64,000 bases of DNA from positions 1 to 64,000 of the forward strand of contig CAJFNJ010000038.1 of NCBI GenBank assembly GCA_904394705.1, given 5' to 3'. The translations under genes and the position numbers were made by a program. Under the pieces are notes generated by a model that saw nothing but the letters and a program-made list of their open reading frames with translations, did not search any database and was not told where the DNA came from. This document shows positions 8,083 to 15,659 of the stretch, in pieces. Numbering within the stretch: position 1 is the stretch's first letter; every line of letters starts with the position of its first letter. This stretch comes from Avimicrobium caecorum. GTDB taxonomy: Bacteria; Bacillota; Clostridia; Oscillospirales; Ruminococcaceae.

Positions 8083-8874
8083 ATGAAAAGAATCCTTGCA
8101 GTTCTGATGAGTACTGCGATGGTACTGTCACTGGCCGCTTGCAGCCAGGAAACCGCAAAGACTCCTGAAGAGATCTATGACGAGGCTCTGGTCAAGAGCA
8201 TGTCGCTGGATGCACTGGATGGCGATATGGAGATCGCCATGGACATGGATATGGGTGGCATGACTCTGGGCATGAAGATGTCTGCTGATATGCAGATCAA
8301 GAAGATCTCGGACACTGAGTCGGAGATGGCTATGGTGATGAACACCAGCATCCTGGGTCAGGAAGTTGTAATCGAAGAGTACTTCAAGGACGGCTATCTG
8401 TATATGAATGACGGCGCCGGCACCAAGGTAAAGGCTCCGTTTGAGTATTCGGAGATTGCCGGTCAGGCTACCATGAACACTGCCACTTCCCGTGACTTCA
8501 TGGACAAGCTGGAGATGACTGAAGATGAAAACGGCAACTATGTCTTCAACTACACCATTGCACAGGACAAGATGAACGAGTACCTGAGCGATGCTCTGGA
8601 AGGCATGGATGAGCTGGTAGGCGATACCGGCAGCTACACCATCGGCGAGATGACCGGTACCTGCGTTATCGACAAGGACTACAATGTTCTGAGCGATAAG
8701 GTACACATGGTAATGAACATGACCGCTGAGGGTCAGGAAGTTGCCATGAGCGTGGATGTCAGCATCGTATACAACGCTGTTGGCGACGCTGTAACCGTAT
8801 CCTTCCCGGACGATCTGGACAGCTACACCGAAGTGGACCACGATCTGCTGGCTGGCGCACTGGCTGCTGCTTAA
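8083..8874 (+). CDS. Lipoprotein, DUF6612/LolA-like beta-rich domain
   Basis: This 263-residue lipoprotein has signal peptide and lipobox LAAC at its N terminus (MKRILAVLMSTAMVLSLAAC). The mature part is Met- and Asp-rich and appears to be mostly beta strands (EMAMVMNTSILGQEVVIEEYFKDGYLYMND). This resembles DUF6612-type and LolA/LppX-like lipid-binding lipoproteins of Clostridia, a comparison made from memory rather than by search. Codon use is slightly richer in GCT/GGT than the neighbours, which suggests good expression. It is a single gene with a strong terminator. The ligand is unknown. Confidence 0.75.
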   Translation: MKRILAVLMSTAMVLSLAACSQETAKTPEEIYDEALVKSMSLDALDGDMEIAMDMDMGGMTLGMKMSADMQIKKISDTESEMAMVMNTSILGQEVVIEEYFKDGYLYMNDGAGTKVKAPFEYSEIAGQATMNTATSRDFMDKLEMTEDENGNYVFNYTIAQDKMNEYLSDALEGMDELVGDTGSYTIGEMTGTCVIDKDYNVLSDKVHMVMNMTAEGQEVAMSVDVSIVYNAVGDAVTVSFPDDLDSYTEVDHDLLAGALAAA

Positions 8875-8897
8875 TCGGATATCCTTTCTGGAAAATC

Positions 8898-8930
8898 AGA
8901 GGACACTGCAAAAGCAGTGTCCTCTTTTTT
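8898..8930 (+). terminator. Terminator after DUF6612-like gene
   Basis: A perfect 12-bp stem (AGAGGACACTGC arm) with AAAA loop is followed by a run of T. Confidence 0.9.
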
Positions 8931-8934
8931 GCGT

Positions 8935-8971
8935 CAAAAAAGACCGGCTCCCGTTTTATGGGGAGACCGGT
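8935..8971 (-). terminator. Terminator after ruvX
   Basis: A stem GACCGG/CCGGTC with inner CTCCC/GGGAG is followed by T-runs on both strands. It probably ends the pyrK-pyrD-ruvX transcript and could also act rightward. Confidence 0.8.
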
Positions 8972-8992
8972 CCTTTTTAGTTTCATCGGGGG

Positions 8993-9418
8993 TCAGGATT
9001 CGGGATTGTTCTTCCGCCAGGCCAGATAGCTTTCCAGGATAATGGTCGCAGCCACAGCATCCACCACAGCTTTGCGCTTTTTGCCCCGGGTATCGGTGGC
9101 ATTGAGGTAACTGATGGCGGTGACAGTGGTGCTGCGCTCGTCCCAGAGCACCACCGGCAGACCGGACGCTTCTCCCAGCTTTGCGGCAAACTCCTGACAG
9201 AGCTCACTCCGGGGACCCCGGGTGCCGTTCATATTGATGGGATTGCCGACCACGATCCGTTCAGCCCGCTGTTCCCGGGCGGCTTCTGCTGTCTTCTGCA
9301 CCACTTCGTCCATGCGGTGGGAATGGATCACTCCCACCGGGGAAGCCAGCATTTCACCGGCATCACAGATGGCAAGGCCGGTGCGGGCATCGCCGTAGTC
9401 CACTGCAAGGATCTTCAT
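8993..9418 (-). CDS. ruvX: Holliday junction resolvase-like RuvX (YqgF)
   Basis: This 141-residue protein has the RNase H-like fold of the RuvX/YqgF family. The first strand carries the catalytic aspartate in AVDYGDARTGLAI; the GNPINMNGTRGPRS and WDERSTT segments and the C-terminal DAVAA aspartate complete the expected acidic site. Family members act on 16S rRNA 5'-end maturation and/or branched DNA. It lies 9 nt behind pyrD on the same strand. In many Firmicutes ruvX sits with DUF1292 and alaS, so linkage to pyr genes is less common. Confidence 0.92.
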   Translation of the reverse strand: MKILAVDYGDARTGLAICDAGEMLASPVGVIHSHRMDEVVQKTAEAAREQRAERIVVGNPINMNGTRGPRSELCQEFAAKLGEASGLPVVLWDERSTTVTAISYLNATDTRGKKRKAVVDAVAATIILESYLAWRKNNPES

Positions 9419-9427
9419 AGCCGCTCC

Positions 9428-10339
9428 TTACCAGGGACGCACCTGACCGATGATCTCACCCACATCGGCAATGCCGTTGCGGTCCAGCCATTCATTCATG
9501 CCCTCGATGATCTTCAGCGGGGCATAGGGATCATAGAACATGGCAGTACCCACCTGCACACCGGTGGCACCGGCGAGCATCATTTCAATGGCATCCTGCC
9601 ACTTCTCCACGCCGCCCAGACCTACAACGGGGATCTTCACGGCATTGGCAACCTTCCATACCATGGCCAGGGCCACCGGGAACACAGCCGGGCCGGACAG
9701 GCCGCCGGTGTTCTGATGGAGAATGGGGCGGCGGGACTCAATATCGATGCGCATGCCCACCAGGGTGTTGATGAGGGAGACAGCATCTGCGCCTTCTGCC
9801 TCCACCGACTGGGCAATGGATACGATGTCGGTGACATTGGGGGAGAGCTTGACCATCAGCGGCTTGGAAGTGGCCTTGCGGATCTCCCGGACGATCTCCG
9901 AAGCGCTTTCACAGCTGGCGCCGAAGGTCATGCCGCCGCTCTTGACATTGGGGCAGGAAATATTCAGCTCGATCATATCCACAGCGGACTGATCCAGTTC
10001 CTCAGCCAGCATCCGGTAGTCCTCCAGGGCGCTGCCGGCAGCGTTGGCAATGATTACAGTGCCCTTATCCAGCAGATAGGGCAGTTCTTCCTTGATAAAA
10101 TGCTTGACGCCGGGGTTCTGCAGGCCGACGCTGTTGAGCATACCCGAAGCGGTCTCCGCGATCCGGGGCGGGGGATTGCCCAGACGCTCGGCATAGGTTG
10201 TCCCCTTCAGGGACATACCGCCCAGCTTTTCCAGCGGATACATCTTCTCATATTCCCGACCGAATCCGAAACAGCCGGAAGCAGTGATAATGGGGTTCTT
10301 GAACTCCACACCGGCGATATTTACCTTCAGGTTTGCCAT
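9428..10339 (-). CDS. pyrD: Dihydroorotate dehydrogenase B, catalytic subunit
   Basis: This 303-residue FMN-containing TIM barrel oxidises dihydroorotate to orotate in pyrimidine synthesis. It is the class 1B type: NISCPNVKSGGM holds the catalytic cysteine, and the phosphate-binding end has VVGLGGVEKWQDA and GATGVQVGTAMF. It forms a heterotetramer with PyrK, which passes electrons to NAD+. The start overlaps the pyrK stop by one base (TGATG), which indicates coupling. Other pyr genes are not in the window. Confidence 0.96.
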   Translation of the reverse strand: MANLKVNIAGVEFKNPIITASGCFGFGREYEKMYPLEKLGGMSLKGTTYAERLGNPPPRIAETASGMLNSVGLQNPGVKHFIKEELPYLLDKGTVIIANAAGSALEDYRMLAEELDQSAVDMIELNISCPNVKSGGMTFGASCESASEIVREIRKATSKPLMVKLSPNVTDIVSIAQSVEAEGADAVSLINTLVGMRIDIESRRPILHQNTGGLSGPAVFPVALAMVWKVANAVKIPVVGLGGVEKWQDAIEMMLAGATGVQVGTAMFYDPYAPLKIIEGMNEWLDRNGIADVGEIIGQVRPW

Positions 10340-11112
10340 CAGAAGATCACCTCTTTCGCGTCAAATACAGGACCATCCTTGCAGACATGCTTATAGGTCA
10401 TGCCGCCATCCGCAGTCCGGATGGGAGTAGCGCAGCCCAGACAGGCACCGATGCCGCAGGCCATCCGCTCTTCCAGCGAAACTTCGCAGCGCACACCGAA
10501 TTCCTCGGCAATGGCAGCCACAGCCTGAAGCATTCCCTTGGGACCGCAGGCATAGATGATGTCGGCGCCGCCTTCTTCCAGACGCTGACGGAGCAGGTCG
10601 GTTACAAAGCCATGATGTCCCTTGGAGCCATCATCAGTAGCCAGACGCACATCACAGCCGCAGGCGTCAAAATCTTCGTCCAGGATCACATGGGCCGCAT
10701 CCCGGAAGCCCAGGATCGCGGTACAGTTTTCTGCGTAATGCTTGGCAGTTTCCAGCATGGGCGGGGTACCGATACCGCCGCCCACTACAATCGCCCGGGA
10801 ATCCGGGGACAGCAGTGTGAATCCATTGCCCAGCGGACCCATGACATCCATCAGATCGCCCACCGACAGCATGGACATAGCTTCTGTACCGGAACCGCGT
10901 ACTTCAAATACCAGACGCAGGGTACCCTTTTCGCGGTTCACTTCACAGATGGAAATGGGCCGGCGCAGGGTATGGCCTGCCACCCGGATATGTACGAACT
11001 GTCCGGCATGGCTCTGGGAAGCAATATCCGGGCAGGCAACGACATAGTCGAATACATCCCGGGCAATGGCGTCCCGTGACTGGATAGGATATACATTCTG
11101 TATATACGACAT
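10339..11112 (-). CDS. pyrK: Dihydroorotate dehydrogenase B, electron transfer subunit
   Basis: This 257-residue flavoprotein belongs to the ferredoxin-reductase family. It has the FAD-binding RPIS motif at residues 51-54, the NAD-binding GGGIGTPPM segment and a C-terminal cysteine cluster, ACGIGACLGC plus a fourth Cys in HVCKDGP, which binds a [2Fe-2S] centre. It transfers electrons from PyrD to NAD+. It is the first gene of pyrK-pyrD-ruvX and is preceded by AGGAGGG. Confidence 0.96.
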   Translation of the reverse strand: MSYIQNVYPIQSRDAIARDVFDYVVACPDIASQSHAGQFVHIRVAGHTLRRPISICEVNREKGTLRLVFEVRGSGTEAMSMLSVGDLMDVMGPLGNGFTLLSPDSRAIVVGGGIGTPPMLETAKHYAENCTAILGFRDAAHVILDEDFDACGCDVRLATDDGSKGHHGFVTDLLRQRLEEGGADIIYACGPKGMLQAVAAIAEEFGVRCEVSLEERMACGIGACLGCATPIRTADGGMTYKHVCKDGPVFDAKEVIF

Positions 11113-11174
11113 AAAAACGCCCTCCTGTAATAATTACCCGATTTTTCCCCGGACGGAAAAAATCTCTATACAAC

Positions 11175-11203
11175 AGTTTAATGGAATCGGTGAAAATTGG
11201 CAA
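11175..11203 (-). promoter_or_regulatory. Probable pyrK promoter
   Basis: On the minus strand TTGCCA and TAAACT are 17 bp apart. A short hairpin (TTTTCC/GGAAAA) lies in the leader. I do not recognise a PyrR-binding element. Confidence 0.55.
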
Positions 11204-11222
11204 GAGAGGGGGCGAAAAATAT

Positions 11223-11251
11223 TTGCAATTTCCCGACAAAAGTTGTATAAT
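11223..11251 (+). promoter_or_regulatory. queT promoter
   Basis: TTGCAA (11223-11228), 17 bp and TATAAT (11246-11251). Transcription would begin near 11258 and yield a leader of ~125 nt before queT. Confidence 0.8.
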
Positions 11252-11330
11252 GTCAGACGCCCCTGACCGGAGAAGCTCCCGATCAGGCCTGTATTTTTCC
11301 CTGGTTTCTCAGACAGGGGGAGAAAGACAG

Positions 11331-11372
11331 AGTCAGTCGCAAGTTCCTGACTATAAACCACACTACGAAAGG
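11331..11372 (+). promoter_or_regulatory. Candidate preQ1-I riboswitch in queT leader
   Basis: A 6-bp stem (AGTCAG 11331-11336 with CTGACT 11347-11352) closes a 10-nt loop TCGCAAGTTC. An A-rich tail follows and ends at the queT ribosome site GAAAGG. The loop begins UCGCA and ends in C, as I recall for the small type of preQ1-I aptamer, and loop AGU can pair with ACU in the tail. Ligand binding would hide the ribosome site and stop QueT synthesis. Two more hairpins precede it (about 11259-11286 and 11300-11320), so another preQ1 class cannot be excluded. The downstream queT gene supports the ligand. Confidence 0.6.
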
Positions 11373-11383
11373 ACATCAGAATC

Positions 11384-11923
11384 ATGACTAAAACAGGTTC
11401 CGCGCGGCGTCTTGCCGCAGCCGGACTGATCGGCGCTGCTTATCTGGCACTTTGCGCCGCATTTCCGGCACTCTCCTTCGGACAGATCCAGGTACGGTTT
11501 GCCGAAGTATTCACCCTGCTGCCGCTTTTCACACCGGCAGGCATCTGGGGTGTGACCATTGGCTGTGCGCTCTCCAATATCTATGGATTGGCACTGGGTA
11601 CCAATATTATTGGTATCTGGGATATTTTCCTGGGTACAGGTGCTACTTTTGTGGCTGCGGTACTCACCTATAAGTTCCGGGATATTCAGTTCCGGGGCCT
11701 GCCGATTCTCTCGGCTCTGATGCCGGTGCTGCTCAATGCACTGGTGGTGGGCGGAGAGCTGACCATGGTAATGTCGCCCACCTTTGACCTGCGTATTTTC
11801 TGGCTCAACTTTGGCAGCGTAGGCCTGGGTGAATTCATTGCCTGCTTTGTGATCGGCCTGCCGCTTTACCGGTATCTCCAGTCCAGCGGACTGGCTTTCC
11901 GGGTATTCTCGAATATTGACTGA
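11384..11923 (+). CDS. queT: Queuosine precursor transporter QueT
   Basis: This 179-residue membrane protein has about five to six hydrophobic segments and is of the QueT family, an S component of energy-coupling factor transporters. Family landmarks include the IQVRFAEVFTLLPLFTPAGIWG and ALSNIYGL segments. It binds preQ1 or a related queuosine precursor and works with a shared ECF module that is not in this window. The gene has its own promoter, a leader with a preQ1-aptamer-like fold and a terminator. Confidence 0.92.
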   Translation: MTKTGSARRLAAAGLIGAAYLALCAAFPALSFGQIQVRFAEVFTLLPLFTPAGIWGVTIGCALSNIYGLALGTNIIGIWDIFLGTGATFVAAVLTYKFRDIQFRGLPILSALMPVLLNALVVGGELTMVMSPTFDLRIFWLNFGSVGLGEFIACFVIGLPLYRYLQSSGLAFRVFSNID

Positions 11924-11983
11924 CGGAACTTGCGGCCTGTCTGTCCCTGTCCTGCCATAGGGCAAAAACACATACAGATCAAA

Positions 11984-12018
11984 AACCGGTTCTCCCGCTG
12001 GGGAGGGCCGGTTTTTTT
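11984..12018 (+). terminator. queT terminator
   Basis: A stem AACCGG/CCGGTT with inner CTCCC/GGGAG is followed by TTTTTTT. The next 160 bp up to the A-tracts contains no recognisable gene. Confidence 0.85.
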
Positions 12019-12180
12019 ATGCCCGGGACACAGGATTCCACAGAAAGTTTTCCACAAAGTGAAGAACTCAGGCCGGAAATTTTCCAAAATATGCAGGAAA
12101 AATGACAAAATAGAGTGAAAATTCCCCTCGAATTGCCCGGAAAATGCAGGATTTTCCTCCAAAATGGCAGGATCAGGCAG

Positions 12181-12227
12181 AAAAAACTGAGAAAATTACA
12201 GAAAAATTACAAAAAGGCATCAAAAAA
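12181..12227 (+). promoter_or_regulatory. Five helically phased A-tracts
   Basis: Runs of 4-6 A start at 12181, 12192, 12202, 12211 and 12222, that is, at intervals of 11, 10, 9 and 11 bp. They end 4 bp before the -35 box. This spacing should bend DNA strongly and may act as an UP-like enhancer element. Confidence 0.6.
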
Positions 12228-12230
12228 GGG

Positions 12231-12255
12231 TTGACAAAGTGCGGGGGGGTATAAT
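12231..12255 (+). promoter_or_regulatory. Promoter with 13-bp poly-G spacer
   Basis: Perfect TTGACA (12231-12236) and perfect TATAAT (12250-12255) are only 13 bp apart, and the spacer ends in seven G. A normal spacing would need about four more bases. See findings. Confidence 0.55.
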
Positions 12256-12265
12256 GGCCTTACAG

Positions 12266-12298
12266 CAACAGATTTTCAATCGACGGGAAAATTTGTTG
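12266..12298 (+). promoter_or_regulatory. 5' leader stem-loop
   Basis: A 12-bp stem (CAACAGATTTTC with GAAAATTTGTTG, one G-U pair) with a 9-nt loop begins about 4 nt after the expected transcript start. This position suits an mRNA-stabilising 5' hairpin. Confidence 0.55.
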
Positions 12299-12335
12299 AT
12301 TGTTTCACAGAAAAATTTTTAGGAGGAAAACAAAC

Positions 12336-13385
12336 ATGAAGAAGATTTTTGCTCTTGCTCTGGCTGCTCTGATGACAGCTGGCATGACAACTGTTGCCTT
12401 CGCTCTGGATCAGGATCGTGTTATCATGATCGGCACTGCTAATTCTACAGTTTATGTTGATGGCAACGATAACGGTAAGTTCGATGATGGTGATACCGAC
12501 GATATCAAAAAGCCTCTGCCTGGTATTTCTGCTTCCAGCGATGCTCTTACCTCTGTTGATGTAAGCGTAATCAAGGGCGGCAAGAAGGTAGCTATTCCCC
12601 TGTTCTTCCCCAACGGTGATCCTATCACTGATAAGGACGAGATCAAGGGCTACAAGGTAAAGTCTGATTGGTCCGTTGGCGGCCTGGATGACAAGGCTAC
12701 CATCGAGCTGGTTAAGATCGACGACAAGTACAGATATGCTGTTACTTTCGTAATGCCTGAGGCTGCTGAGACTAAGGATAGCGACCTGGCTGGCCAGATC
12801 TCTGTTTACAAGAACAGCTCTGACCTGAAGGATTCCAACGCTGATAAGAAGTACTACTCCATCAACTTTGGTTCTACCTATGGCTACAAGGTTGAGGCTC
12901 TGGGCGATATCGACAACGACATTGCTAGCGCTGAGATCGTTGAGTTCAAGGACACCAAGGGTGGCAAAAAGCTGGAAGGCGAAGAGACTCTGGTTGCTGG
13001 CGACTTCGAGTTCGAGGTTGACGTTACTGGTCAGGGCAAGCTGAACCTGAAGAACAACGTGGACTTCAACAAGGAGTTCGCTGCTATGTACGACTACGCC
13101 AACATTGACTTCATCAACTTCGTTATGGAGCCTACCTTCAACAAGAACGGTACTGCTTACATCTATGCCGACGAGGATGCCTTCATCTATGAGGTAACCG
13201 CTGACGGCGCTAAGGAAATCAAGGGCCTGGCTTGGGACGAGGACTACGAGGCCTGGACCTTCAAGACCAGAACTCTGAAGAGCTACGCTATCTCTGATGT
13301 AGAGCTGGTTGAAAAGACCGTTACCGAGGACAAGGACGACACCACCACCGATGGCGGCAAGGAGAACCCTGATACTGGTAGATAA
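12336..13385 (+). CDS. Abundant secreted protein, C terminus truncated
   Basis: This 349-residue secreted protein has a clear Sec signal peptide ending VAFA before LDQDR. The mature part is acidic, rich in Asp, Lys, Gly and Tyr, and probably beta-structured; I recognise no domain. Codon use differs from the neighbours: GCT, GGT, GTT and AAG are strongly favoured, as in the rubrerythrin gene, which points to very high expression. A perfect AGGAGG ribosome site precedes the ATG at 12336, and an in-frame TTG at 12300 is rejected. The protein ends ENPDTGR. NPDTG-type motifs in clostridial surface proteins are normally followed by a membrane helix and basic tail, but here the stop lies inside a palindromic repeat. 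It may therefore be released rather than anchored. Confidence 0.8.
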   Translation: MKKIFALALAALMTAGMTTVAFALDQDRVIMIGTANSTVYVDGNDNGKFDDGDTDDIKKPLPGISASSDALTSVDVSVIKGGKKVAIPLFFPNGDPITDKDEIKGYKVKSDWSVGGLDDKATIELVKIDDKYRYAVTFVMPEAAETKDSDLAGQISVYKNSSDLKDSNADKKYYSINFGSTYGYKVEALGDIDNDIASAEIVEFKDTKGGKKLEGEETLVAGDFEFEVDVTGQGKLNLKNNVDFNKEFAAMYDYANIDFINFVMEPTFNKNGTAYIYADEDAFIYEVTADGAKEIKGLAWDEDYEAWTFKTRTLKSYAISDVELVEKTVTEDKDDTTTDGGKENPDTGR

Positions 13386-13585
13386 ATCCTGACGGATTTA
13401 TCCACCTGCGAGTTTTGCTTCGCAAAACATCGAGGTCTAAGGTTGCCTTTAGTCCCAGCGAATTTGGCTTCGCCAAATGTCGCCCTTGAAAGCGAGTTTG
13501 GAACGATGTTCCAAACATCGCCGGACTGGTAGATAAGCTTCGCTTATCCACACAGCGAGTTTTGCTTCGCAAAACATCGTGGTTT
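13374..13585. repeat. Array of six palindromic hairpin repeats
   Basis: The array starts inside the preceding CDS. The 12-mer ACTGGTAGATAA occurs at 13374-13385 and 13525-13536, each opening a hairpin (GATAAATCC or GATAAGC stem). A 25-bp element, GCGAG plus TTTTGC-TTC-GCAAAA plus CATCG, occurs identically at 13408-13432 and 13555-13579. Two relatives with the same GCGA...TCGC frame but other stems lie at 13458-13483 and 13492-13521, where the inner stems (ATTTGGC and GTTTGGAAC) are compensated on both arms. TTTAGTCCC also occurs twice. This looks like a dispersed palindromic (REP-like) family present as a cluster. Confidence 0.75.
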
Positions 13586-13916
13586 TAGTCCCTGTGAATT
13601 TTAAGCACCTGTCTGTCATGCGTCGAGTGCGGGCAGGCGGCATGGAAGGGAGCGTTCCCAGCCGGGGACGCTCCTTTCTGTTAAAACCGGGAACACAGGC
13701 TCCCGGTTTTAACAGAGGGGATTTCCCTCTATGCAGTCTGCCAAAACAGATACCCGTTGATCCCCTTCAAGAGCAGGTGTCCGGGTGTTTTGGATGAAAC
13801 ACTGTGCCGTTCTGAGCGGCTCTCTCCAATTCATTTAGCTGCCGGTTTCCGGTACAGTCTGTTTCTTTTTCTCCAGGAGCTTCCGCGGTTTTTCTGCGGG
13901 GGCTCTTTTTTATGCA
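13586..13916. other. Gene-free stretch rich in hairpins
   Basis: I see no supported gene. It holds a terminator-like hairpin (GGAGCGT...ACGCTCC, about 13648-13674), a perfect 13-bp stem (13680-13692 with 13701-13713, GTTAAAACCGGGA arm), an AGAGGG/CCCTCT hairpin (13714-13730), and a hairpin with GAGC/GCTC and CCGC/GCGG arms followed by TTTTTT near 13877-13911. The first or last probably terminates the secreted-protein transcript. Confidence 0.5.
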
Positions 13917-13949
13917 GAAAAATACCCCCTGCCCGGGTCGGACAGGGGG
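13917..13949 (-). terminator. Terminator of the tsaD-side transcript
   Basis: A CCCCCTG/CAGGGGG stem is followed on the minus strand by TATTTTT. It lies 20 bp after the 46-residue gene. Confidence 0.75.
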
Positions 13950-13968
13950 CTGTTTTGTCTGTCTGGGG

Positions 13969-14109
13969 TCAGTCAGCCTTTTTCATAATGAGCATGGCAG
14001 AAATGCAGCTCAGTACAAAGCAGGCACTGCCGCCTACTACCATCAGCATGGCAATAATGGCATGCCAGCCCTTGGAATGGAAGCTCTCCTTGCGTACGAT
14101 CTCGGTCAT
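13969..14109 (-). CDS. 46-residue single-span membrane peptide
   Basis: This short ORF reads MTEIVRKESFHSKGW, then one hydrophobic helix with small and sulfur residues (AIIAMLMVVGGSACFVL...), and ends MKKAD. AAGGAGG is placed 7 nt before the ATG, and a terminator follows 20 bp after the stop. It lies 43 bp behind tsaD on the same strand and is probably the last gene of polA-rimI-tsaD. No function is known to me. The good ribosome site and terminator placement argue that it is real. Confidence 0.7.
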   Translation of the reverse strand: MTEIVRKESFHSKGWHAIIAMLMVVGGSACFVLSCISAMLIMKKAD

Positions 14110-14152
14110 ACTGATTCCTCCTTGTAATATCACAGTTGTTTATAGCACAGAG

Positions 14153-15184
14153 TTATTGTCCGGCATAGTCGGCAAAGCTCTTGTCAATGGACATGGTTGC
14201 CATGGCATTGAGGGAGCTGTCCGCTGTATTGCCAGCCAGGTACTCATAATACGCCTGAGCGCCGATCATGGCAGCATTGTCGCCGCACAGCGAAAGCGGC
14301 GGCAGACACAGCCGCAGACCCCGCTTTTCACATTCCGCTGTGAGCATGGCCCGGAGCTGACTGTTGGCAGAGACACCGCCGGCTACAACGATCGTTTTGC
14401 GTCCGGTATGCTGCTGGGCCAGGAACAGCTTTTCACAGAGGATGGTTGCCACGGTATGTCCGAAGCTGGCAGCCAGATCCTCCCGGCAGATTTCCTCCCC
14501 CCGCTGGGCAGCGTTATGTACCAGGTTGATGACATAGGTCTTGAGCCCCGAAAAGCTCAGGTCAAATTCGCTGCCGTCCACCTTGGGGTGGGGGAACTGA
14601 TAGGCATGGATATTGCCCTGTCCGCTGACCTTATCCATATTCACGCCGCCGGGATAGGGGAAGCCGATGGAACGTGCCACCTTGTCAAAACTTTCGCCGG
14701 CAGCGTCGTCCCGGGTGCGTCCGATGACATGGAACTGGGTGTAGTCCTGTACATCAATGATATGGGTGTGACCGCCCGACACCACCAGACACAGGAACGG
14801 CGGTTCCAGGTCGGGGTGGGCGATGTAGTTGGCGGCGATGTGTCCCCGGAGATGGTTCACCGGGATCAGGGGCTTGCCGGCGGCGGCAGCCAGACCCTTG
14901 GCAAAGCCAACCCCCACCAGCAGGGCGCCGATGAGTCCCGGGGCGGCGGTCACAGCCACGGCGTCGATCTCCGGGAGGGCGAGCCCCGCGTCGGACAGCG
15001 CCTTTTCCACTACGCCGCAGATATTTTCGGTATGGCGGCGGGAGGCGATCTCCGGCACAACACCGCCATATTTCTTGTGTTCCTCGATCTGGGTATTCAC
15101 CACCGACGAGAGCACAGTGCGTCCGTTTTCCACCACGGCGGCAGCGGTCTCATCGCAGGAGGATTCAATGGCTAAAATTTTCAA
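14153..15184 (-). CDS. tsaD: tRNA threonylcarbamoyltransferase TsaD
   Basis: This 343-residue ASKHA-fold protein transfers the threonylcarbamoyl group to A37 of ANN-decoding tRNAs (t6A), in complex with TsaB and TsaE. It shows the starting LAIESSCDETAAA phosphate loop, the metal-binding HLRGH motif, VVSGGHTH and GGVSANSQLR. Its partners tsaB and tsaE are encoded 13 kb away. It lies 15 bp behind rimI, in a polA-rimI-tsaD cluster. Confidence 0.97.
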   Translation of the reverse strand: MKILAIESSCDETAAAVVENGRTVLSSVVNTQIEEHKKYGGVVPEIASRRHTENICGVVEKALSDAGLALPEIDAVAVTAAPGLIGALLVGVGFAKGLAAAAGKPLIPVNHLRGHIAANYIAHPDLEPPFLCLVVSGGHTHIIDVQDYTQFHVIGRTRDDAAGESFDKVARSIGFPYPGGVNMDKVSGQGNIHAYQFPHPKVDGSEFDLSFSGLKTYVINLVHNAAQRGEEICREDLAASFGHTVATILCEKLFLAQQHTGRKTIVVAGGVSANSQLRAMLTAECEKRGLRLCLPPLSLCGDNAAMIGAQAYYEYLAGNTADSSLNAMATMSIDKSFADYAGQ

Positions 15185-15199
15185 ACAATTCCACCTCTT

Positions 15200-15658
15200 T
15201 CAAAGGGAGAGATCCCGTTTGGTCATCAGAATGGCGTCCTCGGTGGGCTGACGGTAGAAATTCTTCCGCCGTCCCTCGGGGAGGAAGCCCATGGATTCAT
15301 AGAGCGCGATAGCGGGGGCGTTGGACTGGCGCACTTCCAGGGTGAGGAAGGAAGCTCCGCTCTCCCGGCAATGGTTGATGAGAGCGCCGAGCATAGCCCG
15401 TCCCAGACCCTTTCGGCGGCAGGACTCCGCCACAGCGATATTGGTGATATACCCCTCGTCCAGCACCTGCTGCATACCCGCAAAGCCCACCACTTCTTCC
15501 CCCAGCACTGCCGCCACATAGAAGGAAGTGGGGGTGCGTGCTTCCCGGAGGAAGGCTTCTTCGCTCCAGGCTTCGCCGGGGAAGGTGATCTGATCCAGCC
15601 GGGCAGCGCCGGGGGCATAGGCTTCGGTCATGGGGAGGAGAGTGATCCTTGTATCCAT
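15200..15658 (-). CDS. rimI: Ribosomal-protein-alanine N-acetyltransferase RimI
   Basis: This 152-residue GNAT protein has the acetyl-CoA loop SCRRKGLGRAML and the C-terminal VRQSNAPAIALYESMGF motif that is characteristic of RimI. It acetylates the N-terminal alanine of ribosomal protein S18. The ATG at 15658 follows the polA stop by one base (TGA T ATG); an earlier in-frame ATG inside polA is less likely. Its pairing with tsaD is common in bacteria. Confidence 0.92.
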   Translation of the reverse strand: MDTRITLLPMTEAYAPGAARLDQITFPGEAWSEEAFLREARTPTSFYVAAVLGEEVVGFAGMQQVLDEGYITNIAVAESCRRKGLGRAMLGALINHCRESGASFLTLEVRQSNAPAIALYESMGFLPEGRRKNFYRQPTEDAILMTKRDLSL

Positions 15659-15659
15659 A

